Below are positions 45,501-57,500 of a stretch of DNA of 64,000 nucleotides, piece after piece (within the stretch, counting starts at the first letter, position 1; each line of letters begins with the position of its first letter). This stretch comes from Temnopleurus reevesii (taxonomy: Eukaryota > Echinodermata > Echinoidea > Temnopleuroida > Temnopleuridae). The stretch lies in contig BQKZ01001808.1 of assembly GCA_036244855.1 (NCBI GenBank), positions 1 to 64,000 of the forward strand, given 5' to 3'. Both the position numbers and the translations under genes were made by a program. The notes below the pieces were generated by a model, which was not told the DNA's origin, did no database searches, and was given only the letters and a program-made list of their open reading frames with translations.

Positions 45501-48500
45501 AATATAAATTAATATGTAACATAAAATTAGATGAGAAAGTGGACCAAAAACTAAAAATTACGCGCTCAGCGAACACATGTATCCCCCCAACCGTGGAAAA
45601 AGGCTCCGTTCCACATCAAAATAAATAGGCTTCCTTTTCTATTTTTAAGACACCTTCACACCAAACTTGAAAATGGTCGGACCAGAACTTGGACCTGTAG
45701 TGCGTTCACAAGATAATGTTGCCAATTTCTTTATATCATGGTTACCATGGCAACCAGGTCTCCATCCCGCCCCAAAATCAAGAGGCTCCATCCCCCTTTC
45801 TTGAGACACATTAACACCAAACTTTATTCAGGTGTAATACTCAAACACTTTGTATTTTGTTATATTTGGAATATGTGGTGTTATATTTCAAACCTAAACA
45901 ATCAAATGAAAAAAAAATGCTTCATTTGTTTAACACTTTCTCTTTAATTTCGATTGCAACTAACTTGGTGGTTGAATTGGCGTTAAATAGATTTGCAGCA
46001 GCAAGCTAAGATTTGCATCGGGCCGCAACTGTAAAATTATCCTATAGTTTCAGCACCCTTTGCATTTTAACTGATAAACATGAAACTTACCTCTACATCC
46101 TATCGCCTGGCAGCCGATCAAAGAATCTGCATTAGGGACCCCGGAGAGAGAGAATTGAGGGTTGGATACTGGATTCCTTTCTACTCTGACACAGAAGTAA
46201 TCAAAGTCTGAACAGGTCGGTCCACTTGACAGATCAACTCCGATATCAATGCCAATGATGTTGGTTAAATCACCCGAAATAACAGGCATGCTGCTTTGGA
46301 AAGAAGATAGACTTGCAATCGAGAAGTTTTGGACATTTCCGGATGAATCACTTGTAGAGCTGAGGAAAGGTGTTATCTGCCAAAGGTCCGTGCCACTCAC
46401 GCTACCACTCTCAGCACTTGAGCTCAACGCAACATCAAATCTGATGGACTGACTGGCACCTTCCCGAATATCACCTGAGCTGACTGTCACTACAGTTTCA
46501 GTAATTTCCACTCCTATGAAAATAATAGAAGATAAATTAAGTTTCAACATACTGTTTATACATGAACGGTGATACCATGCACTATTCCTGAATAGTGAAA
46601 ATCCTATTAACGGACATCATGGTGATACCGGACGCCAATTGAAATTGGCACCTACAGAAATATGGGTGCCTGTTGAAGCGCAGCTATTACTGCTAAAATG
46701 AAGTGTTCGGAATTATGTTGAGATATTAAAAACATTTCAGTTATTTTCATGATAACAAATAGCCGTCAACAAATTCATTGATTGTGAAATTTTAAATTGT
46801 CCAGTAATTTGAATCGCCATTATGAATCCATGATGAGGGTGTTCTTCTGGGGATGTTGTTACAAGTCCCCAATCCATAGACGTTTAAACTCAGGAACGAT
46901 ACGATATCAATAAGACCGAAACCACTTATGCTACCTGTATCAGCAACAGATGTGAGAGTGATATAAACCATTAAGATCTGTAATGTCCCTTCTAGGATGT
47001 TAATCAGTGAAACATTGACTGTACACGCTTGAAATCGCCACACCTGCAACAGATACAATGTCCTCAGGATGATGCTACAACTGCCTCATAGAAATGAAAA
47101 TTCTACAGTATCATCTGATTACAGTTACAGATGCACTTTGATTTTCAGTCATTGTTTGTATTATCTGGGTATTGTGATTCCAAATTTGTTCAATCACCTA
47201 ATGATTAATTTTTTTTTAAATTCAATACTGGGAGGTGTTTCACCAAGATAAGAAAGACTTTACGCAAGACACTAGGTTCGACTGGTACCCCTTCTTGTGC
47301 GCAATGGTTCACATTATTACGCGCATTCAGCGCAAGAACTGATACCAGTCGAACGTAAAGTCGTGCGTAACTTTAAGAACGATTTGGTGAAACACCTCCC
47401 TGTATATTAATCTAAAGCCCTGGTCAAACAGGCAAACGTTGCTGAAGCAGTGACAAAATTCACCACTGCTTGTAACCGTTCATCACCATGTCAAGTGCCA
47501 GTTTCATTGGCGTCATCGTCCTCTGATATTTTGTGCTGGCAGTGGAATCAAAAGTAGGAAAATTCTAATTTGAGACATTATTTTGGTAAAAAACAGTGTT
47601 TATGAAAAATGCAGTTAGCCCTATCTATTAAGACCACTCAAGGGAGAAAAAGAGTGGCCTTCTATCAGCAAAGGGTCTCTGTAGACAAGTTCATTTACAT
47701 GTAGATTGCACTATACAGAGTAAAAAATGTGGTCTTTATGGACAGGTGGTCTTTAGATACAGGTGGTCCCTAAACAGGTTTGACTGTAACATAGGCCTAA
47801 TAATTGCGGCATGAGGCCCCGTCAATTGTACATTTGTCTACATTTTTTCAAAGTTGGAAGGTACACGATCCTTGCAAAAAAGTACTACTAGTACTGCTAG
47901 TACTGTATGAGTATTCTGCATTATAAGTAAAGCAGAACCTGTACTTCAATATACTGCAATACTACGACATTAGGCTACCTGTATTGGTACTACAGTATTA
48001 CTTGCACAGCAGTATTACTGCAACACTATCACATTGTTTATACCACATTTCTTTTACCTGTACTACAGCAGTGCAATCTACCGCTAATGTACTGCAGTAA
48101 TACTGCAATACTACTGCAATACTTACGCCGGTAGTATGGCAGTGCTTGTACTGCAGTATTGCTGCAATACTAATGCTAATGTACTGCAGTAATACTGCAA
48201 TACTACTGCAATATTTACACCGGTAGTATGGCAGTGCTTGTACAGCACTATTACTGCAATACTACCACAATACTGCGACACCATTACTTTTACTAGTTCT
48301 AAATCTGAACATTTACAGCAATATCACTACTATCTCTTATGTACTGTTGTTCTATCAAATTGGGAACAAAGTAATTTTGCAACTTTATTGTCTTGATACC
48401 CGCCAAATAGGCGCACAAATATAGCTTGATTGTATTGAATCCATTCAATGTAGGATGTAATCCATGACGAAAAATTGCCGAAAATTGCCAAAGGGCTGAA

Positions 48501-51500
48501 TAATTTCTTTAAACATGCTATTGTTTTATCATAGAATAGAAGTGCTTGATCTCCCTTTAGGAGATCAGTGGAAACAAATGAATGAATTCCTTTACCTTAA
48601 TTGACTTTAATGGTAATTTTTCACCATGCTTAGGCACCCAAATATATATACCTACCTCCACACGAGGTCGCCGCACATCCAAGAAGTGAAGAAGTATCCG
48701 GCACACCAGTCAAGGTGAATGAAGGATTGGAAACGCCATTTCTCTCTACCTGGACGCAGATGTATTGGAACTGAGAACATGTGACAGATGCGCTTAACAT
48801 AAAAGCAGCGCTGAGACCCTGCAGTGACGTCATTTGACCTGCAACAACGCCTGTATTTACTGCTGCAGTTGGCAAATCAGCAAGGGTAGGCAAGTATCGA
48901 GTGCCCGAACCATCTTCATTGGAGCTCCCAAAGGCAGTCACCACCCACAAGTCTGTCCCCGACACATCCCCTCCTACTGCCTGTGTTTGTAGAGAGACGT
49001 CAAAGGTCAGAGTTTGACGGATACCTTCAACTGGCTCCCCTACTATTCCAACTACATTTGTCATCGAAACTTCCACACCTGAGGATGAAATGAAGAGAAT
49101 TCTGGAATTGTATCATGGTGATGGTGTACATTGTTTGAGCATACATCTAAATATATCATTATATCACTTCAAAATAAATTAAAAGGTTACAAACGTTGAA
49201 TGAGAAAAGGAACCAAAAAATAAATGTATTTATCATATTTCAAGAGAGTATCCCCTAGAGTAGTCAAGTTTCTATTCTTCATGGAGGCTTTGTATAAGAA
49301 GCAATAAATATATACATATATACAAACGATCACAAAGGATATCATTACACTGTACAATACTTGACATGTACACAATATTAGTAATAATGAAAAAGAAGAG
49401 AACATCATTCTGAGTATTTTACAACAGTAACATACAGATTTAAACAAATAATTAAAGGTCTGTGGTAACATGAAAAGTTATATTGGAAAATTACAAACAA
49501 TAATATGAATACTTATATAGCGCCGGTATCCGCCAGGCTCTAAGACTCATGGCGTTCAACAAAACAATACATTACAAAAGACATAGTTGAAATATCACAC
49601 GAGAATTAATCAATTGCATAGAACTGTTTGGAAAGAGAAGTATTTTTAAACATAGTATTACTAATTTGAAGAAATATCAAAATTTAATTATTCAAGTGTA
49701 ACTTTACAGTTCAAGTATACTGAAACACTTCACAGTTTTATCATATTTTGAATATATGGTGTTGTTTCAATACTAAACAATAGAAATAATTAAAAAATAC
49801 GCAATTCATTTGTTAAAGACTTTCTCTTGACTTTCAATTGTAACTATCTTAGTGGTTGCATAGGCATTAAACAAATTTGCAGCAGCAAGCTATGCTTTGC
49901 ATCCATCCACAACTGTATAATTATAATATAGTTTAAAGTGGGGATTGATAATCAAGGCTTATTATATATGAGTATGGTCCTGGAGGTGTATATAACACTT
50001 TTGGGTTCATTCCTGTTCATAAAAATGTCATTGAAATCTGACAAATGCAATTTTCCGATTAACCCCCACGTAGTCCATTGCATGGGGTCATTTCCATGAG
50101 CAAGTTCACTTATTTTGATGTGACGTCATGAGTTAGCTTTGATCAGCTGTTGTATGTTCGAACACAATAATCCAGTACCATTAATATGTCTATCAAGCAA
50201 TCAAATTGATTGTGAAGTTTTCAATTAGCTTAAATCCTTGAAAAAAAATTATGTTTTTAGTGGATTGCGCTGCTGGGTTTGCCGTTATCAACGCGCAAAA
50301 ATTAGCTTGTGCATGTGTATTATGTACTGTGTGCGGCATCATGTGTTTAATTGTTTACAATCTGGCCAAGAATTTAGCTATAGTTTGAGAGATTTCTACA
50401 CTGTTCGATTGTTCTTATTTGTTTGTCTGAAATCTGTGGGATTATCAATCACTTGAGAGCTCACCATGATAGAGAGTGGATCAAGACTGAACTTTCGACA
50501 TTGATGCTGTTTCTGACTCTAATTGTGGTATCGATGGTCAAGATGATTATGGAATGCGAAAGATTATGATGATGGGCCACTTCGGGTGAAGAAGTGAAAA
50601 GGAATTTGCCTAACTCTAAATCTTCTTCCTCTTCTTCTATATCCCCATTCTCACCTAATTCACCGCCATCGTCATCACTGTTCATCTCACTGTCATCTTT
50701 GTCCCCTTCCTAATTGCTTTCGATTTCAAAGTCCAATTCCAGAGAAACATCCTCAATATTTGTGTAAACAAAAAGTAAGCAATTTAACGTACGGTATGTT
50801 CATACGGTAGAGATTCGTTCGGAAACTACATCAAGCGCGCATTTATGCATTCTGCAGTCAATTCACAAAGTAATTGATGATGTAGTTGCCACTATGAGTT
50901 TCAGCGTACCTGGTTTTGGGGTGAATTTGAGGTGATTTGTAAATAGGACGTGGTTTCGTTGCTAAGAAAATTTTCACCCAATATTCACCCTAGATTCCAG
51001 GTTAATGGGGCCATTACCTTTCAAGTCGTAAATACTTCAAATCGACTCGCCCTGGGTGAATCTAGGGTGGATCTGGGGTGCTTTTCTGGAGTCGATGGTA
51101 GTCATCCTTGAAGACATCCCATGGGATTTTGACCAATATAGTGGGATTTCACACAAGCATTTATGTTCACAAGGAGTTTTGTTGTTATGGTGTGCTTTGA
51201 ACAGGGTGTTTGAAATTTACTCTCTGCTTTGAAAAAGGAATACTGAAATTGATAAATCGGTCAGACACCAATTTCTACTTTGGGAAAATTACCAAAACGG
51301 CAAAATATGATCAAAACGTTAGAAGTGTATGTGTACACCAAGAATTGGGACGGTATTTAGGGCTTCTTTGGGCTTATATTGTGCTGTTTCTCACCTTTTA
51401 CCTTCCTTTTCCTTGTGCTTTTTATTGCTCCCCCTTACTCTCTTTCGTCTTTCTGTCTATTCATAAGCAATGTCTTACGTTTATACATTCCTTCCAGAAC

Positions 51501-54500
51501 TTTCTATGTTATTACTGCTATCCGCCTAATTTCCACTATTTTGCTATCCATGTTAAACTTTAATTCCCTTCACCTTACTTCCTTTCCTATTTTATCCTAA
51601 TTTATTTATCATACCTTCACCTCTTAATTATCTTATGGAATATTTCCCTCTATAGTACCTTCTTTTCTTGTTGATCGTTATGCTCTATAGTTTTCCATAT
51701 TTTGATCTTTTCTCTTAAAATCTTTAGGGCGTAAATAATTTATTGTTTTTCCCCTATTCTACCTTCTTCTGTGCATCTTTTTGTTTTCTATTGCTTTTAA
51801 ATTATTCTTAATTCTTTACCTGTTTGTCTGCTTAGTTTATTAACAGAATTTATTTCATTCTTTTTCCATATTTAATGTTGTCTATTGTTTTTCGAAAATC
51901 TACCTCCTTTTTCAACGTCTTTATCAAATTATTGCTTTCAATGTGTTCTTACTTTATCTTTCTATCCGTATACCAGTATACTTGGTTTTATCTATACTTC
52001 CTTATCTGTCTCATACCTGCTTATGCTATGTATTGATTCATTTTCCATTTCTTCTTTTTGTTGTTTCTCTATAATTTATGTTATTCATAGTATTTTGGCT
52101 TTCCATCTGATTTTCAGTTATCCTATGATCTCTCATGTTATCTGTTATTGTTTGTGTATCGCCTCACTAGGAGATTGGATGCACAAGAAAAATTTAGGAC
52201 GGTCTAATGATCCCCCTTTTCAATCTACGCCAAGCTCTACTTTGCTATTTCATTGTCATGTAGCCCTACATATTTCATATTAATCTAATAGATTTCTAAT
52301 TAATGATGAATACATTTTAGCGATTATCTAGATAAGCTTGTCTTGATATTGTGCAATTAAAAACGTGTATGGAACAAAAAGAGAGATTGGTTAATATCAG
52401 ATACTTTCAGGTGTCAATCGGTTTTAAAATCAAACTTGGGCAAACCAAAATAAGGTTACAAAGATTGATTAGAATTATGAATCTATTTTTTGTGTGTTGT
52501 CCATTTCGTGGTACTGAATCTATCACGTTACCAAGCTATTTTGGGCCCTGTAACCTTTGACCTCTGACAGTTCTGAACGTATTCACAAACCGACGGAAAA
52601 CCCCAAAACATAATGACTCTGGCACCACCTAACTATTACAGGAAGGTCACGTGTGTGGAGTTGGATGGACAAAATTTATATTGCCCTAAGAATAAACTTA
52701 ACTTACCTCTGCACGTTAGTTCTTGACAGTCTGTAAATACTGCATCATTTGGAGAACCCATAACTTAAAAATCTGGGTTTGCTACTGTTCCCTTCTGAAC
52801 ACGGACACACAAAAATGTAGATTGGGAGCAAAGTGGGCCATTTGTCGTCAAGTCCCAATCAACTTCCAGGCCTTGGATCGTTGCCAGAGTAACCCCTGAG
52901 AAGATAGGTGTACCACTCTGCTGTGACGTTAAGTTAACAGGTTCCTCCTGAGGGGGAACCTGTGTGATATCTGAAGATATCCAAGCCGAGACTCTCCAGA
53001 GGCCAGTCCCACTGACGCTGCCGGCAGCGGAGTTGGAGGTGAGAGTAACATCAAAGCCAATTAAGTTAGAAGAGACACCTTCTCGAAGGTAGCCACTCTG
53101 GATGGAGAGATCCGTGTTTGTAATTTCCACTCCTGAGGACAATCAAATATGACAACATGTTTACATTGCAAAACGCTTTGAACCTTTTTTGGGGAATTAA
53201 GCGCTATATAAATTTTTTGTATTATTATTATCATAATATTGCATTCTGTCTATCTTCAAATTTCTTTTGAAAACGTAGATAATCAACAGCCAAACACTAC
53301 TTGGTGTATGGTTACTACATAACAATCTGATTAAGTAATTAAAAATGATGATTTTGCTCAAATTTTGAGTCTGTTCATCCGATTTATCTTCATTCCATGA
53401 GAGCAGGATATTTCCAGGGGTTGGTATCCCTTTAAGGTGTGTAATGTCCCTTCCAGGATGTTAATCGGTGAAACACTGGATGTAGCACTTGAAATCACCA
53501 CACCTGCAACAGACACAATGTCCCCAGAATGAGCGATGCTACAACAGCCTCATAGAAATGAAAATTCTACAATGTCATCTGATTGCAGTTAGGGAATCCT
53601 CTGCAAAAATAGATGCATTATGATTTTCAGTCATTGTTTGTATAATATGGGTATTGTGATTCCAAATTTGTTCAATTACGTAATGATTAATAAAAAATAT
53701 CAATACTGTATATTAATCTAAAGACCTGGTCAAACTGGCTAAATGGTGCTGAAGCAGTGACAAAAAGTCACCACTGCTCGTAACAATTTGAGATATTATT
53801 CCGGTTTCGGTATTGGCATTGACATATCAATGCCAATAATGTTGGTTGAAACACCTGCAATAACAGGCACACTACTCTGGAAGGAAGTTAGACATGCAAT
53901 TAATGACGTACTTGCGCAGGAGCATAAATTCACAAACGTTGTGCGCATCTCATCCAGGGGGTGATTATTAAATGACTAATTACTGGTTTATTGCGTTCAA
54001 TTTATTTCTATAGTGAAAAAATGGTATAGAATGATCAATTAGGCCCCAAAGTCCACAATGATACCCTATTTTAGGGGATTTAATATCACGTTTGTTTTTC
54101 TTTAAGCACCCTTTGCATTTTTAATGATAAACATGAAACTTACCTCTACATCCTATCGCCTGACAGCCAATCAAAGAATCTGCATTAGGGACCCCAGACA
54201 GAGAGAATTGAGGGTTGGATGCTGGATTCCTTTCTACTCTGACACAGAAGTAATCAAAGTCTGAACAGGTTGGTCCACTTGACAGATCAACTTCGATATC
54301 AATGCCAACAATGTTGGTTGAAACACCCACATTAACAGGCACGCTACTCTGGACGGAAGTTAGAATTGCATTCGGGAAGCTTTGGACATTTCCGGATGAA
54401 TCACTGGTCGAGCTGAAGAAAGGCGTTATCTGCCAAAGTTCCAGACCACTCACGCTAGCACTCTCTGCACTCGGGCTCAACTGAACATCAAATCTGATGG

Positions 54501-57500
54501 ACTGATCGGCACCTTCTCGAATATCACCAGAGCTGACTGTCACTACAGTTTCAGTAATTTCCACTCCTATGATAGTAAAACAAAACAAATAAAGCTTTAA
54601 CATACTGTTCATACATGTACGGTGATACCAGCCACTATTCCTGTATAGTGAAAATCCAATAAACAGACAACATGGTGATACCGAATATTTATTGAAATCG
54701 CGCACCTAAAGAAAAATAAACACCTATTGAAGCGCAGCTATTGCGGCCAAAATGTAGTGTTAGGAATGATGATGAGATCTAAAAAGAACATTTCAGTTAT
54801 TTTCATGATTGTAAATAGCCAAAATATGTTGAAAAAGTTATTGCCTGTAAAATTTTAAAGTGTCCGGTAATTGGAATCACCATTATGTAAACATGATGAG
54901 GGTGTTCTTGGGGATGTCGTTACGAGTCCCGAATTCATAGGCGTTTAATCTCAGGAATGATACAAAATCAACTTATGCTACCAGTATCAGCAACAGATGT
55001 GCGAGTGATATCAAGCAATAAGAAGGTCTGTAATGTCCCTACCATGATGCTAATCGATGAAACACTGACTGTAGTGCTTGACATCACCACACTTGCAAAA
55101 TATATAATGTGCCCAAAATTATGCCACATCTGCCCAATGGAAATTACAAATTGCTAATTTACAGTGTCATTAAAGTCAGGGAAACCTTTTCAAAAACAGA
55201 TGCATTCTTTAGTCATCATGTGTATAATCTGGTCATTTAGATTCCAACTTTGTTTAATTGCCTATTTAATTAATTACAAAAATGCGATACTGTATATTAG
55301 TCTATAAAAAGCGGCTGAGTGGTGCTGAAGCGGTATTAACAAAAATTAATATCTGCTTGTAACCGTTCATTACCATGTCAAGTGCCAGTTTCATTGGCAT
55401 CATCCTAGCCTGATATTTTTTGCTGGTGGTGATATCAAAATCAGGAAAATTCTGACTTGACGAATTATTTTAATGTTAAAAAAGCAGTGTTTAAGGTATA
55501 AATCAAGTCAAACCTGTCTATAAAGACCACCCAAGGAAGAAAGAAAAGTAGGTTTTATCAGCAAATAGTCCTTTTTATGTAAATTGCTTTAGGGAGTCAA
55601 GAAATATGGTCTTTATGGACAGGTAGTCTTTCTATACAGGTGGTCCCTAAAGCAGGTTTAACTGTAATATAATAAATGCGGTGTGACAACTCATGCATGG
55701 TAGCTATAAGTCTGCATATGTTTTTTTCAAAGTTGGCAGTTACGCCACTCCTCTTGGAAAAGAAGGACTGTGCTTAATACTTCAGAAGATTAGCAGCACA
55801 TAGGTTCTGCATTATTAGTACAGCAGAATTTATACTTCACTATACTGCAATACTACCGCATTAGGCTACCAGACTTGTATCGGTACTACAGTAGTACTCG
55901 TACACTATTACTGCAATACTACCACATTAGTTGTACAACATTTGTACCACATTACTTTTACAAGTACTTGTACTGAAGTATTGCTGCTATACTACCGCAA
56001 TACTTGTAAATGTATTATTTTCTTTAATATTCAAATATTGTTATTTTGTTCCTTTTTGTATTCACTATATGAAAAGGAACAAAATGATAACATTTGAGTA
56101 TTACATGTACAAGTATTTAGGCAGTATAGCAGCAATACTGCCTTACAAGTACTTGTAAAAGTAAGGTAACCTTACAGACCATTTGGGGGTAAGGAGCCAG
56201 GCGAAAACTTTGTAGGTGCAAAAGGCAGAATTGAATTAATCCATCTACATATACTCACCGACATTACATATGTCTCCAGCCCATCCTGGATCACAGCTAC
56301 ATGTGAACGAAGCAATTCCATCCACACAGACCCCATTTACACATGGATTGTTCGCACATTCATCGATATCTGTTCACGCATGAAAAAATGTTAAATTATT
56401 GAAAGAATTATCAAGTATATTCCTTATAAAATGACAAGTTTTTAAAGAACTTGATTGCATACTGCAGTTAAAAAAAGGAGATTAATTTTTAATGGTGTAG
56501 TCTGACCGTCGACATCTACTTGAGATATACATTTGTATAAGATTAAATAAACAAATCATTAAAGGCCAAAAAAAATTGTTTGGATGCGCTCAACCTACCA
56601 ACCTTCAAAAATGGTCCCACCAAAACTTTGATGACTACTCTCACTAAAATTGAAAAATCACAGTAAAATCAAACATCGGAAATATGACCTGGAAGGTCGT
56701 TTTGAGAGGCTCTTTGGATTTGCATACCCTTTGAAGTCTTATTTTCCTCATGAATTGGGTAAATTGTGTTCTGAAAAATAAAAGAAAATTGATAACAAAA
56801 GAAATTTCCACCCACCCGTTGCTTCTACTAAAAATGGCATTGGGTGGCATCCATGTTAACTTCAATAGATTATAACAGTTTTAATGTTTTATTTCTGCTT
56901 TATTTTCTTAAAGCTTGAACACCTCGTGGGGCCAAGTTAATGCCCCGTAATTAAAATTTATTGTGAAGGACTGGAAAGATGGCCCAAAACGCTTCACCAT
57001 GTCCGTGGCGTTACTATTGCTAATTGTTTGTGAAGAGGGCGCTAGACCACTAATTCGGCCCAGTCAATTTGAGTATTAATGTTTGGAGTTAAGGTGTGAC
57101 AATTCTATTTTGGTTCCTAAGCAATCACTTGCATTCATGGAATGCAAAAGTAGAAAACTGACAAAGGTTGTTGTTGCAATGTACATGAGACATCTTATTT
57201 TGGTTCCTAAGCAATCACTAGTATTAATGGAATGGAAAAGTAGGAAACTGACAAAGGATGTTGTTCCAATGTACCTGAATATTGCCAGCTACCGCACCAG
57301 GTGTTCAGTGCTCTAGTTGGGTCAAGTATGTATTCACTTTTATGTTTGTGTGATGTACATGAATTGACATTTACTGCACCAGATGGTGGGCATTTTAAGT
57401 TGGTCAAGTATGTGGTTTCTAAAGGTGTTTTTCCAGTATACCTGAACTAATTAATTGGTTTGATTACTCGAGAATAGGAAGCTCCACCCATTGTGGGTGT

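Larger units (their letters stand above)
49079..52706. other. 3.6 kb intron, probably carrying inserted elements
   Basis: In the sister cassette, module 8 and module 7 are separated by about 1.4 kb; here the gap between modules 10 and 11 is 3.6 kb. The extra text includes a GCGCCGGTATCCGCCAGGC fragment (49515), an acidic minus-strand frame (50460-50790), GGTGAATCTAGGGTGGATC motifs (51055) and a pyrimidine-rich block. No complete mobile element is identifiable. Confidence 0.6.

Noticed and set aside
51210..52283. Plus-strand frames rich in F, L, S and C
   Set aside because: They arise from the pyrimidine-rich block and lack any domain pattern or splice context.
43122..54566. HYR (hyalin) repeats as the identity of the novel module
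   Set aside because: Hyalin repeats are about 84 residues with a different cysteine and motif pattern; length and motifs here do not fit.
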